A stretch of DNA of 64,000 bases from Lichenicola sp964247735 (GTDB lineage: Bacteria > Pseudomonadota > Alphaproteobacteria > Acetobacterales > Acetobacteraceae): assembly GCA_964247735.1 (NCBI GenBank), contig CAXTVS010000003.1:56938-120937 (forward strand). The letters run 5' to 3'. The position numbers and the translations under genes are program-made. The notes under the pieces were generated by a model, which had not been told where the DNA came from, did no database searches, and saw only the letters and a program-made list of their open reading frames with translations. Positions 23,705 to 32,764 of this stretch are shown here, piece by piece. Every line of letters starts with the position of its first letter. The first letter of the stretch is position 1.

Positions 23705-24577
23705 ATGGACGACAGCCTCATCTTCGACCGCCGCGCGGTCCGCCTGCATCGCGACCGGGCCGCCGCCACCGTGGCGTCCGTGTCCGACATCCTGTCCGAC
23801 GCCGCCGACCGGCTGCTCGACCGTCTGGACGACGTCACCCGCTCCTTCACGTGCGCCCTCGACGTCGGTGGCCGCGGCGTGGTCGCGCCGCGCCTGCGCG
23901 CGCGCGGGATCGACACGGTGTCGTGCGACCTGTCCGCCGCCATGGCCCGCAACGAGGCCGGACCGGCGGTCGCCGCCGACGAGGAATGGCTTCCGTTCGC
24001 GTCCGGCAGCTTCGACCTGGTGGTTGCCAACCTGTCGCTGCACTGGACCAACGACCTGCCGGGGGCGCTGATCCAGCTGCGCGCGGCGCTGCGTCCGGAC
24101 GGGCTGCTGCTGGCGTCGCTGCCGATCCTGCCGAGCCTGGCGCCTCTGCGCGCCACCCTGCTCGACGCCGAGGTGGCGCTGACCGGCGGCGTCTCCCCGC
24201 GGGTGTCGCCGTTCCCGGAGCTGAGGGACTGCGCCGCGCTGCTGCAGCGCGCCGGCTACGCGCTGCCGGTAGTGGATGGCGACGAGATCGCCCTCAGCTA
24301 CGGCGACCCGCTCGCCCTGTTGCGCGACCTGCGCGCTGCCGGCGAGGGCAACGCGATCCACCTGCGCGACCGCCGGCCACCGCCGCGGGCGCTGTTCGCG
24401 GCCGCCCTGGCTCGCCTTCCGGTCGAGGCGGACGGGCGTATCCTCATGACCCTCCGCCTGGCGATGATGACGGGCTGGGCGCCGTCGCCCGACCAGCCGA
24501 GGCCGCTCAAGCCGGGGCAGTTCAGCGTCAGCCTGGAGGATGCGCTCAACGCGATGCCGGATGCCGCACCGTCCTGA
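23705..24577 (+). CDS. SAM-dependent methyltransferase (BioC / NDUFAF5-like)
   Basis: A 290-residue class-I methyltransferase. It starts LIFDRRAVRLHRDRAAA, has a glycine-rich SAM site (ALDVGGRGVVAPRLRARG) and the motif SFDLVVANLSLHWTNDLPGA typical of the NDUFAF5/BioC group. In mitochondria NDUFAF5 hydroxylates a complex I arginine; in alphaproteobacteria the homologue next to comF and grxC has no confirmed role. It is not a certain BioC, since biotin genes are absent here. Confidence 0.85.
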   Translation: MDDSLIFDRRAVRLHRDRAAATVASVSDILSDAADRLLDRLDDVTRSFTCALDVGGRGVVAPRLRARGIDTVSCDLSAAMARNEAGPAVAADEEWLPFASGSFDLVVANLSLHWTNDLPGALIQLRAALRPDGLLLASLPILPSLAPLRATLLDAEVALTGGVSPRVSPFPELRDCAALLQRAGYALPVVDGDEIALSYGDPLALLRDLRAAGEGNAIHLRDRRPPPRALFAAALARLPVEADGRILMTLRLAMMTGWAPSPDQPRPLKPGQFSVSLEDALNAMPDAAPS

Positions 24578-24654
24578 AGCCGCATGGCGACCGCCGATTT
24601 CGGCGGTGCGGTGCCCGTGCTAGAGGCTTCGGCTTGGTTCTCGAGGATCACGTG

Positions 24655-24837
24655 ATGACCGACTCCAAGCCCGGCGTGTTCCGGCACCTGCTTGCTGCCG
24701 CCTGCCTCGCCGCCGGGTTGTCGGTCTGCGGCTGCAACGGCCGCACGGTAATGGCGCCCGCCTCCGCGCCGCCTCCGGACGCCAAGCCGGCGCTCGCCGC
24801 GCCGCCGGCCTCGCTGATGACCCCCCAGGGCTACTGA
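24655..24837 (+). CDS. Small putative lipoprotein
   Basis: A 60-residue protein with a hydrophobic N-terminus and Cys pair (RHLLAAACLAAGLSVCGCNG), consistent with a lipoprotein signal where the second Cys follows Gly. The rest is Ala/Pro-rich and unstructured. It lies 77 bp after the methyltransferase gene and is convergent with moaA. Confidence 0.55.
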   Translation: MTDSKPGVFRHLLAAACLAAGLSVCGCNGRTVMAPASAPPPDAKPALAAPPASLMTPQGY

Positions 24838-24851
24838 CGGCCGAACGGCCC

Positions 24852-25865
24852 TCAGCCGCCCGTCGTGCTCATGTGCCGGGTGATGCCGCGGGCATCCTCC
24901 CGCCGGCCGATGACGAAGTCGTGGCCCTGCGGCTTGCGGCGGATCGCCTGCCGGATTGCCGCCATCAGTGCCGGCTGGTCCGCGCCATTCCGCAGCGGTC
25001 CGCGGAGGTCCGCGGCGTCGTCCTGTCCGAGGCACATGAACAGCGTGCCGGTGCAGCTCAACCGCACCCGGTTGCAGCTTTCGCAGAAGTTGTGGGTCAT
25101 CGGGGTGATGAAGCCGATCCTTTGACCGGTCTCTTCCACCACGACGTAGCGGGCGGGACCACCGGTCCGGTGCGTGGTGTTTCGGAGGGTCCAGCGCCGC
25201 TCGAGCCTGGATCGGACCATGGACAGCGGCAGGTAGCGGTCGAGCCGGTCCTCGCCGGTGTCGCCCATCGGCATGGTCTCGATCAGGCACAGGTCGGCGC
25301 CGACCTCGCCGCACCAGGCCACCATCGAGTCGATCTCGTCCTCGTTGGTGTCGCGCATCGCCACCATGTTGACGCGCACCGCCAGCCCTTCCGTGCGCGC
25401 CGCCTCGATGCCCTCCAGGGTTCGTTCCAGCCGGCCCAACCGGGTAATGATCCGGAACCGCAGCGGATCGAGCGTGTCCAGGCTGACGTTCACCCGCCTG
25501 ACCCCGGCGGTACGCAACAGCGGCGCGAACCGCGTGAGCTGGCTGCCGTTGGTGGTGATGGTCAGTTCGTCAAGACCGGGTTGTCCCGCAGGCCGGTCGA
25601 GCCAATCGCCGAGCGACCGCATGAAGTCCTCGATCCCACGCCGGACCAAGGGCTCGCCGCCGGTGACACGGATCCGGCGCGTTCCCAGGCCGATAAAGGC
25701 GCGGCAGAGGCGTTCGAGCTCCTCGAGCGTCAACACCTCCGGCCTGGGCAGGAACACCATGTCCTCCGCCATGCAGTAGAGGCAGCGCATGTCGCAGCGA
25801 TCCGTGACCGAAACGCGCAAGTAGCTGACATGCCTGCCGAACGGATCGATCAGGGAAGCGTTCAT
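24852..25865 (-). CDS. moaA: GTP 3',8-cyclase (molybdenum cofactor)
   Basis: A 337-residue radical-SAM enzyme that starts molybdopterin synthesis by cyclising GTP. The N-terminal cluster motif is SVTDRCDMRCLYCMAEDMVF, followed by TRRIRVTGGEPLVRRGIEDF. The second cluster is bound by the C-terminal cysteines in NFCESCNRVRLSCTG and LFMCLG. Two adjacent ATGs (25868 and 25865) are possible; the second has AGGA at better spacing. The protein ends in two glycines, as MoaA requires for activity. Confidence 0.96.
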   Translation of the reverse strand: MNASLIDPFGRHVSYLRVSVTDRCDMRCLYCMAEDMVFLPRPEVLTLEELERLCRAFIGLGTRRIRVTGGEPLVRRGIEDFMRSLGDWLDRPAGQPGLDELTITTNGSQLTRFAPLLRTAGVRRVNVSLDTLDPLRFRIITRLGRLERTLEGIEAARTEGLAVRVNMVAMRDTNEDEIDSMVAWCGEVGADLCLIETMPMGDTGEDRLDRYLPLSMVRSRLERRWTLRNTTHRTGGPARYVVVEETGQRIGFITPMTHNFCESCNRVRLSCTGTLFMCLGQDDAADLRGPLRNGADQPALMAAIRQAIRRKPQGHDFVIGRREDARGITRHMSTTGG

Positions 25866-25924
25866 CATGTCCTGCAGGCTGTTGCACCGGAAGCGGCGCC
25901 GGATGCCTGTGCCGGAGCCAGCCC

Positions 25925-26110
25925 CTAACGCAGAACGTCCAGTTCGACCAGGGTGGCGTTGATCAACACCTTGCCCTGATGCTCGAAGTTGACCGTGACA
26001 CGCGAGCCGATTGCCGACTGAACCTGTCCGTCGCCCCATTCGGGACGGTCCGGGTGCCTGACCCACTGGCCGGGCTCGATCGTCGACGGCGAGGAACGGG
26101 AAGCAGTCAC
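25925..26110 (-). CDS. DUF3553 domain protein
   Basis: A 61-residue protein: PGQWVRHPDRPEWGDGQVQS, then VTVNFEHQGKVLINATLVEL. This is the complete DUF3553 domain, a small beta-barrel also found at the C-terminus of UvrD/PcrA-like helicases and thought to contact nucleic acid. Stand-alone copies are common in alphaproteobacteria. Confidence 0.88.
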   Translation of the reverse strand: MTASRSSPSTIEPGQWVRHPDRPEWGDGQVQSAIGSRVTVNFEHQGKVLINATLVELDVLR

Positions 26111-26202
26111 TGCCAGGCAACGTCTCCTGGCCCGGACGGTTCGCCCGTTTAGGATTTGTTCGCTTCTTCACCTGCATCATCGAGCTGACAGTTCAAAGAC
26201 CG

Positions 26203-28806
26203 ATGGAGCGCAGGTTGGACGACCTCCTGGCCGAATTCCTCACCGAGACCCTGGAAAGCCTTTCCGAGCTCGACCTGGCGGTGGTGCGCCTGGAACGGGC
26301 ACCGGACGACCAGCCGACGCTGTCGCTCATCTTCCGCCTGGTGCACACCATCAAGGGCACCTGCGGCTTTCTGGGCCTGCCGCGGCTCGAGCGCGTGGCG
26401 CATGCCAGCGAGACGGTGCTCGACCGGTTGCGCACCGGCAGTCTGTCGGTGTCCGGCGACGGTATCGGCTTGATCCTGTCGGCGATCGACCGCATCCGCC
26501 TGATCGTCGACACCATCAGCCGGACGGGTGCCGAGCCGGACGGAAACGACAGCGAGCTGATCGCGGAGCTGATCGCACTCGCCGAGGGTCGCGCGCTCGC
26601 TCCAGCGGCCTCCGTGCCTGGCCCGGCGCCGATCCCGTTGCCGACGCAAACCTTGGCGCTCGATCCGGTCCCACGACCTGCGGATCCGGCTCCCTCGACG
26701 CCGGCCAGCGCGCCGGCCGTAGCCGATCACGCCGCGGATCCGGGCAACAGCCGCGGACAGACCATCCGCGTCTCGGTCGACGTGCTGGAAACCCTGATGA
26801 CCCTGGTCAGCGAGCTGGTGCTGACGCGAAACCAGTTCCTGCAGCAGCTGCGTTCCAGCGGCAATTCTGAGCTGACCGGCCCCGTGCAGCGCCTGTCGCA
26901 CCTGACCACCGAGCTGCAGGAAGGCGTCATGAAGACGCGCATGCAGCCGATCGGCAACGTATGGAACATGCTGCCGAGGCAGGTCCGCGACTTGGCGCAT
27001 GACCTGGGCAAGCGGGTCGACCTGGTCATGCACGGTGCCGAGACCGAGCTCGACCGCCAGGTGCTGGAACTGATCAAGGACCCGCTGACCCACATGATCC
27101 GCAACAGCGCCGATCACGGGCTGGAGGGGCCGGAGGAGCGTCAGCGGGCCGGCAAGCCGCCCGTCGGCACCATCACCCTCAGCGCGCGGCACGAGGGCGG
27201 CCACGTCGTGATCGAGATCGAGGACGACGGCCGCGGCATCGACGTGCGCCGGATCGCCGACAAGGCGATCGCCCAGGGGCTCTCGACACGTACCCAGATC
27301 GACACCATGAGCGACGACGAGATCCGCCGCTTCATCTTTCAGCCGGGCTTCTCGACGGCGGCGGCCGTGACCTCCGTGTCCGGACGCGGCGTCGGCATGG
27401 ACGTGGTCAAGACCAACATCGAGCAGATCGGCGGCCTGATCGAGCTGCACAGCGTGTTCGGCAAGGGAAGCCGCTTCCTCATCAAGATCCCGCTGACCCT
27501 TGCCATCGTATCGGCCCTCATCGTCGGCGTCGCCGGGGAACGCTTCGCCATTCCTCAGGCCAGCGTGATCGAGGTGGTCCTGCCGGGAACCCAGTCCGAC
27601 ACCCGGATGGAAACCATCGACGGGGCAGCCGTGCTGCGTCTGCGTGACCGGCTGCTGCCGCTCATCCGTCTCAGCACGCTGCTGCAGCTGCCGGACAAGC
27701 CGCCGGGCGGCGGCGCGGCCGGCAGCCGGACCGACATGGTCGCGGTGATCGGCATCGGCTCCGCGCGGCTCGGCCTGATCGTGGACGGCGTGTTCGACAC
27801 CGAGGAGATCGTGGTCAAGCCGGTCGCCAACGTGCTGCGCCACATCCCGCTGTTCGGCGGCAACACCATCCTGGAGGACGGCGCCGTCATCATGATCCTG
27901 GATCCGACCGGCATCGCCCGCCACGCCGGCCTCGACGCCGCCCGGAAGGACACCGCCCAGGCCGTTTCCGAGGAGGACGGTAGCACCGACCAGCGGCTCG
28001 ACATGCTTCTGGTCCGCGCCGGCATCGGCGCGCCGAAGGCGCTGCCGCTGTCGCTCATCTCGCGGCTGGAAACCTTCACCACCGACCGGCTCGAGGTATC
28101 GGGGGGCCGCGTCGTGGTGCAGTACCGCAACGACCTCATGCCGATCGTGTCGCTTGACGAGGCGGTCGACATGCCGCACCTGGCGCTGCAGGGCGACCGC
28201 AAGGCGGTTCACCCGGTGCTGGTGTTCGACAACGGCGGCAAGCCGGTCGGCCTGATGGTCGAGGAGATCCTCGACGTGGTGAACACCGCCCTGCAGGTGG
28301 AGTTCGGCACCGACCGCCAGGGCGTCCTGGGTGCCGCGGTCATAGCCGGACGGGCGACCGACATCATCGATGCGGCCTTCTGGCTCACCCGCGCCGCCGG
28401 CAACTGGTTCCGCGCCAAGACGGCCGCCGCGGCCGCCAAGCCACGCCTGCTGGTGGTCGACGACAGCAGCTTCTTCCGCCAGCTGGTCGCGCCCAGCCTG
28501 TCGGCTGCCGGCTACGACGTCACCGTGGCCGACTCCGCGGAAAAGGCGCTGGCCATGCGGGAAGCCGGCCGCAGCTTCGATGCCATCATCTCGGACATCG
28601 AGATGCCGGGGCTCGGCGGCCTCGGTTTCGCCCGCAAAGTGCGCGAGGGCGGATCCTGGGTCGACATGCCGCTGCTGGCGCTGACCGGCAGCGACACGGT
28701 GCAGGAGGCACGATCGGCCGGCTTCACCGACACCATACGGAAGTTCGAGCGCGACACGCTCCTGTTCAGCCTCGAGCAGTGCCTGTCACAGCCTCTCGCC
28801 GCCTGA
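26203..28806 (+). CDS. cheA: Hybrid chemotaxis histidine kinase CheA with receiver domain
   Basis: An 867-residue kinase. The HPt domain has the phospho-accepting His48 in LVHTIKGTCGFLGLPRLE. An Ala/Pro-rich linker replaces most of a P2 domain. The dimerisation helices start at TIRVSVDVLETLMTLVSELV, and the ATPase region includes HMIRNSADHGLE, IEDDGRGIDVRRIADKA and SGRGVGMDVVKTNIEQIGG. Two CheW-like domains follow (about 430-575 and 595-740), and then a receiver from residue 745 with its acceptor Asp near 798 (AIISDIEMPG). It transmits receptor signals to CheY and CheB; the receiver may act as a phosphate sink or adaptation branch. It is the first gene of a five-gene operon. Confidence 0.95.
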   Translation: MERRLDDLLAEFLTETLESLSELDLAVVRLERAPDDQPTLSLIFRLVHTIKGTCGFLGLPRLERVAHASETVLDRLRTGSLSVSGDGIGLILSAIDRIRLIVDTISRTGAEPDGNDSELIAELIALAEGRALAPAASVPGPAPIPLPTQTLALDPVPRPADPAPSTPASAPAVADHAADPGNSRGQTIRVSVDVLETLMTLVSELVLTRNQFLQQLRSSGNSELTGPVQRLSHLTTELQEGVMKTRMQPIGNVWNMLPRQVRDLAHDLGKRVDLVMHGAETELDRQVLELIKDPLTHMIRNSADHGLEGPEERQRAGKPPVGTITLSARHEGGHVVIEIEDDGRGIDVRRIADKAIAQGLSTRTQIDTMSDDEIRRFIFQPGFSTAAAVTSVSGRGVGMDVVKTNIEQIGGLIELHSVFGKGSRFLIKIPLTLAIVSALIVGVAGERFAIPQASVIEVVLPGTQSDTRMETIDGAAVLRLRDRLLPLIRLSTLLQLPDKPPGGGAAGSRTDMVAVIGIGSARLGLIVDGVFDTEEIVVKPVANVLRHIPLFGGNTILEDGAVIMILDPTGIARHAGLDAARKDTAQAVSEEDGSTDQRLDMLLVRAGIGAPKALPLSLISRLETFTTDRLEVSGGRVVVQYRNDLMPIVSLDEAVDMPHLALQGDRKAVHPVLVFDNGGKPVGLMVEEILDVVNTALQVEFGTDRQGVLGAAVIAGRATDIIDAAFWLTRAAGNWFRAKTAAAAAKPRLLVVDDSSFFRQLVAPSLSAAGYDVTVADSAEKALAMREAGRSFDAIISDIEMPGLGGLGFARKVREGGSWVDMPLLALTGSDTVQEARSAGFTDTIRKFERDTLLFSLEQCLSQPLAA

Positions 28807-28817
28807 GGAAACGGTCC

Positions 28818-29303
28818 ATGTTCTCCGACACGCACAAGATCCGTCCTGGTGACGTCCCGCATCCGCTGGACGACCGTCAGGAGCAGGGGTTCGTCACCCT
28901 CACCCTCGCCAACCAGCTTTGCGGCGTCCCGGTGCTCGCGGTCCGCGAGGTCATCACCAACAGCAAGATCGTCCGGGTACCGCTGGCTCCGTCCGAGATC
29001 GCGGGAAACATCAACCTGCGCGGCCGCATCGTCACGGCGGTCGACACGCGCTGCCGCCTCGGCCTCGAGCCGGCGCCCGACGCCGCCGATCGCGTGGCGC
29101 TGGTCGCCGAAAGCGACGGCGCGCTCTACGCCCTGCTGATCGACCAGGTCCAGGAGGTGCTGAGCCTGCGCATGGACATGATGGAGGAAACGCCGTCCAA
29201 CCTGTCCGCCACGTGGCGCCAGTTCAGCGGCGGCGTGTTCCGCCTGCCGGAGCGCCTGATGGTGGTGCTCGACATCGACCGTCTGCTCGCGCTGCCCACA
29301 TGA
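28818..29303 (+). CDS. cheW: Chemotaxis coupling protein CheW
   Basis: A 161-residue protein with one CheW domain: FVTLTLANQLCGVPVLAVRE, VPLAPSEIAGNINLRGRIVT, AVDTRCRLGLEP and a C-terminal RLMVVLDIDRLLAL. It bridges chemoreceptors and CheA. It starts 11 bp after cheA, and its stop overlaps the cheY start (ATGA). Confidence 0.95.
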   Translation: MFSDTHKIRPGDVPHPLDDRQEQGFVTLTLANQLCGVPVLAVREVITNSKIVRVPLAPSEIAGNINLRGRIVTAVDTRCRLGLEPAPDAADRVALVAESDGALYALLIDQVQEVLSLRMDMMEETPSNLSATWRQFSGGVFRLPERLMVVLDIDRLLALPT

Positions 29304-29698
29304 GCACATCGCGTCCAGGCCAGCTCTGCCTGATCGTCGACGACAGCCGCGTAGTCCGCCAGATCGCACGGCGCATGCTCGAGGAGGCGGGGCTGCAGGT
29401 CATGGAGGCTGCCGACGGTCTCGAGGCGCTCGACGCCTGTCGGCGCTGCCGTCCCGACTATCTCCTGCTCGACTGGAACATGCCGCGCATGAACGGGATC
29501 GACTGCCTCAAGGCGATCCGGCGGGAGTTCGGCATCGACCTGCCCCGGGTGATCCTGTGCACGACCGAGAACGAGCCCGACCGGATCACCGCCGCGATCG
29601 AGGCCGGCGCGCAGGAGTTCATCATGAAGCCGTTCGATGCCGACATCCTGATCGGCAAGATAAATGACGTGGCCGTGCCGTCGGGCAGCGGCACTTGA
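29300..29698 (+). CDS. cheY: Chemotaxis response regulator CheY
   Basis: A 132-residue single-domain receiver. The acidic pair is in CLIVDDSRVVRQIARRML, the phospho-acceptor is Asp58 in YLLLDWNMPRMNG, the conserved Thr is in VILCTTENEPDRI, and the Lys is in EFIMKPFDADIL. In flagellated bacteria it binds the motor switch. It is coupled to cheW and cheB by 4-nt overlaps. Confidence 0.94.
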   Translation: MSTSRPGQLCLIVDDSRVVRQIARRMLEEAGLQVMEAADGLEALDACRRCRPDYLLLDWNMPRMNGIDCLKAIRREFGIDLPRVILCTTENEPDRITAAIEAGAQEFIMKPFDADILIGKINDVAVPSGSGT

Positions 29699-29706
29699 TC
29701 CGCTCC

Positions 29707-30777
29707 ATGGACCCTGCACCCGCGACCTCAACCCTGCCACCGGTACGGGTCATGATCTGCGACGACTCTGCCGTCATCCGCTCGCTGATCGCACGCACCC
29801 TGGATGCCGATCCGGAGATCGAGGTCGTCGCCAGCGTCGCGAACGGCGCCATCGCCGTGGAAACACTCAAGCGCACGCCGGTCGACATCGTGCTGCTCGA
29901 CGTGGAGATGCCGGTGATGGACGGACTCACCGCCTTGCCGCTGCTACTCAAGGTGGATCCGCGGATCCGGATCATCGTCGCGTCGGCTTTGACCACCGCA
30001 GGTGCTGCCATCGCCATGCGCGCTATCCAGGCGGGGGCGGCCGACTGCATGCACAAGCCGAGTGCGGAAACACGCCACGGCTTTGCGCAGGACATCCGTA
30101 GCCGCGTCCTGGGCCTCGGCCGACGCCCGACCCGGCCTGCGGTGCCGGCGGCCTCACAGGCGGCACAGTCGGCGCCGACGTTCCGGTCCGGCGCGCGGCG
30201 GTCGCCGTTGCTGGTGGCGATCGGCAGTTCGACCGGCGGCCCGCAGGCCTTGTTCACCCTGTTCTCCGGCCTGACGCAGCGCTTGTCGCAGCCGATCGTC
30301 GTCACCCAGCACATGCCTCCGCTGTTCACGCGCAGCCTTGCGGAGCATCTCGGACGGATCGGCCACCGTTCCTGTGTTGAGGCAGAGGATGGAATGCCCC
30401 TGCTTCCGAACCGGGTGCATATCGCTCCAGGCGATCGGCACCTGCTGGTGGCGGCCTCGGCGGACGGGCTGGTCGCCCGGGTGGTCGATACCGCGCCCGA
30501 GAACTCCTGCCGGCCGTCGGTCGACCCGATGCTGCGGAGCGCGGTCGCTGCCTGCCAGGGACGGATCCTGACGGTGATCCTGACCGGCATGGGCAGGGAT
30601 GGGGTCGCCGGCGCGAGATCCGTCGTGGACGCAGGAGGCGCGGTTCTGGCCCAGGACGAGGCAAGTAGCGTGGTCTGGGGCATGCCCGGGGCGGCTGTGC
30701 GCGAGGGCTTGTGCCAGGCGGTGCTCCCGCTGGACAGGATCGCCGGCAGGATCGCCGAACTGGCGCTCACGCCATGA
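29707..30777 (+). CDS. cheB: Chemoreceptor glutamate methylesterase CheB
   Basis: A 356-residue protein (360 if started at the TTG at 29695 that overlaps the cheY stop). The N-terminal receiver has VRVMICDDSAVIRSLIARTL and the acceptor Asp in DIVLLDVEMPVMDG. The C-terminal esterase has the Ser, His and Asp triad in LVAIGSSTGGPQALF, IVVTQHMPPLFT and LTGMGRDGVAGAR. It removes methyl groups from receptors when phosphorylated by CheA. Confidence 0.95.
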   Translation: MDPAPATSTLPPVRVMICDDSAVIRSLIARTLDADPEIEVVASVANGAIAVETLKRTPVDIVLLDVEMPVMDGLTALPLLLKVDPRIRIIVASALTTAGAAIAMRAIQAGAADCMHKPSAETRHGFAQDIRSRVLGLGRRPTRPAVPAASQAAQSAPTFRSGARRSPLLVAIGSSTGGPQALFTLFSGLTQRLSQPIVVTQHMPPLFTRSLAEHLGRIGHRSCVEAEDGMPLLPNRVHIAPGDRHLLVAASADGLVARVVDTAPENSCRPSVDPMLRSAVAACQGRILTVILTGMGRDGVAGARSVVDAGGAVLAQDEASSVVWGMPGAAVREGLCQAVLPLDRIAGRIAELALTP

Positions 30778-31601
30778 ACGGTTTCGAGAGCATCGCAGCC
30801 GTGCTGAAGGCGCGGTCCGGCCTGTCGCTTGGTGCCGACAAGAGCTACCTGGTGCAGGCGCGCCTGGAGCCGATCCTGCAGAAGCGCGCGCTGTCGAGCC
30901 TTGCCGTGCTGGCAGACCGCCTGCGTTCAGATCCTGTGCTGGAGCGGGAAGTGGTCGAGGCGATGACCACCAACGAGACGCTGTTCTTCCGCGACGGCCG
31001 CCCATTCGATCATTTGCGCGAGGTCATGCTGCCGCGGCTGCACCTGAGCCGGCCGAAGGGCATACCGCTGCGGATCTGGTCCGCCGCCGCCTCGACCGGA
31101 CAGGAGGCTTATTCCCTGGCAATGCTGGTCAGCGAGATGGGACCCGCACTCGCCGGCCGCGCGGTGGAGATCGTGGGGACCGACATCGCGCGGGAGCCGC
31201 TGCAGCGGGGGGAGCAGGGGCTGTACACGCAGTTCGAGGTGCAGCGGGGGCTGCCGGCAAGGCTGCTGGTGAAGTACTTCACCAAGGAGGAGGGCGGCTG
31301 GCGGATCAACCGGCAGCTGCGGGACATGGTGCGGTTCCGGGAATGGAACCTGCTGTCGGACCTGTCCGGGCTCGGGCGGTTCGACGTCATCTTCTGCCGC
31401 AACGTGTTGATCTACTTCGACCAGGCGACGAAGGCGCGGACGCTGGCAGCGGCCGGCCGGCTGCTGTCGCCGGACGGGGTGATCTATCTTGGGGCGGCGG
31501 AAACGATCCTCGGGCTGGAGGTCGGGCTGTCGCCGCTGGCCGGGGGGCACGGCATCTTCCGGCCGAGCACGGTGGCGGAAACGGCTGGCACGATGCGCTA
31601 G
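30774..31601 (+). CDS. cheR: Chemoreceptor methyltransferase CheR
   Basis: A 275-residue SAM-dependent enzyme that methylates receptor glutamates. The N-terminal helical domain includes MTTNETLFFRDGRPFDHL. The SAM site is LRIWSAAASTGQEAYSLAM, and FDVIFCRNVLIYFDQATKAR is the family signature. It overlaps the cheB stop by 4 nt and ends the chemotaxis operon. Confidence 0.95.
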   Translation: MNGFESIAAVLKARSGLSLGADKSYLVQARLEPILQKRALSSLAVLADRLRSDPVLEREVVEAMTTNETLFFRDGRPFDHLREVMLPRLHLSRPKGIPLRIWSAAASTGQEAYSLAMLVSEMGPALAGRAVEIVGTDIAREPLQRGEQGLYTQFEVQRGLPARLLVKYFTKEEGGWRINRQLRDMVRFREWNLLSDLSGLGRFDVIFCRNVLIYFDQATKARTLAAAGRLLSPDGVIYLGAAETILGLEVGLSPLAGGHGIFRPSTVAETAGTMR

Positions 31602-31630
31602 CAGGCAGGAGATCCGGGACGGGTTTCGGG

Positions 31631-32710
31631 TCAGGAGACGGCGAGCAGGCGTCGCATCTCGGCGAGGTCGATCAGCAGGGCGCGGTCGTAGGGAACGCCG
31701 GTAGCGGCGGACTGGTCGGACTGCAGGCAGCGGACCTCGCGGTAGCGGTGGCCGAACAGGGTGGCGACGAACCAGAAGAAGGTGTCGGGCATGCCGGCGC
31801 CGGCAAAGACCAGGACCTCGGCAGGGTTCCGGAGGTAAGCCGAAGTGGTCAGCGCAGCGCCCATGGCGCCGGCGACGAGACGAGCGTCACGTACCGTGGC
31901 GACCTGCTGGAGGAACGAAAGGCGGTCCGGGTGCAGCACGTGGTAGCCGGCGTCGCGGGCCAGGGCGTCAACGGCGGCCGGGTCGGCGAAGTTGCGGGAC
32001 CGGCCGGGGCCCCGGGCGACGAAGACCCGGGGACAGCCGATGCCGGGGATGCCGTGGGCCAGGCGAGCGTGGCAGTCGCGCACCAGAGGCGACATGTAGG
32101 TGCCATGATCGGTCAGACCCTCGACCAGCAGCAGGGTGCGGACGCGCACCGGACGGTGGTCGGAGATGCGGACCCGGTTGGGGGCGATGTCGAGACGGGA
32201 CAGGCAGGTCCGGATCACCTCGCCCAGGCGCCGGTCGGTCACGTCGTGCAGCAGGACGCCGACCTTCGGGTCGGACAGGCGGGTCAGGACGAGATGCAGC
32301 ATCGGCAGCATCTCCATCAGCCAATGGCCGTAGTTCATCGCGCCGCGCTTCTTGCCCAGGACCAGCGGGAGGTCGTGCGAGGGAGCGGCGTGGTCCGCCA
32401 GGGCGGCGCGGACGGCAGTGGCGGCCCACTCGATCTCGGCGGAGCCGTGCTGGGTGATGCTGGGGCGGTAGAGGCGGCCGCCGCGGTCGAACACCAGGCC
32501 TTCGCAGGCGACGTGGACGTCGTGGAGGAGCCAGACGGAGACCGGTCGGGGGGGGAAGACCGGTTGCCGCTGGGCGGCGGAGGCGGCCCAGATGTCGGGC
32601 GGGATGCGCTCCGGGTGGACGATGTCCGGGGTGACGGCCTCGAAGCCGGGCGAGGCGATCTGCATCAGCAGCGCGGAGTCGGGCGGGTCGAGGAGGTCAG
32701 GGACGGTCAC
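31631..32710 (-). CDS. Glycosyltransferase family 61 protein
   Basis: A 359-residue protein of the GT61/DUF563 group. Marks are GAMNYGHWLMEMLPMLHLVL, RVFVARGPGRSRNF for the nucleotide-sugar region, and LVAGAMGAALTTSAYLRNPA near the C-terminus. It has no signal peptide. It probably adds a sugar in capsule, LPS or exopolysaccharide assembly. It follows galU and a phosphohexomutase on the same strand, which supply activated sugars. Confidence 0.85.
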   Translation of the reverse strand: MTVPDLLDPPDSALLMQIASPGFEAVTPDIVHPERIPPDIWAASAAQRQPVFPPRPVSVWLLHDVHVACEGLVFDRGGRLYRPSITQHGSAEIEWAATAVRAALADHAAPSHDLPLVLGKKRGAMNYGHWLMEMLPMLHLVLTRLSDPKVGVLLHDVTDRRLGEVIRTCLSRLDIAPNRVRISDHRPVRVRTLLLVEGLTDHGTYMSPLVRDCHARLAHGIPGIGCPRVFVARGPGRSRNFADPAAVDALARDAGYHVLHPDRLSFLQQVATVRDARLVAGAMGAALTTSAYLRNPAEVLVFAGAGMPDTFFWFVATLFGHRYREVRCLQSDQSAATGVPYDRALLIDLAEMRRLLAVS

Positions 32711-32764
32711 GACAGGCGGAGGAGGAAAGGCCTTGCCGGTCGTGCCAGGGTCGGCGTGGTCGGC

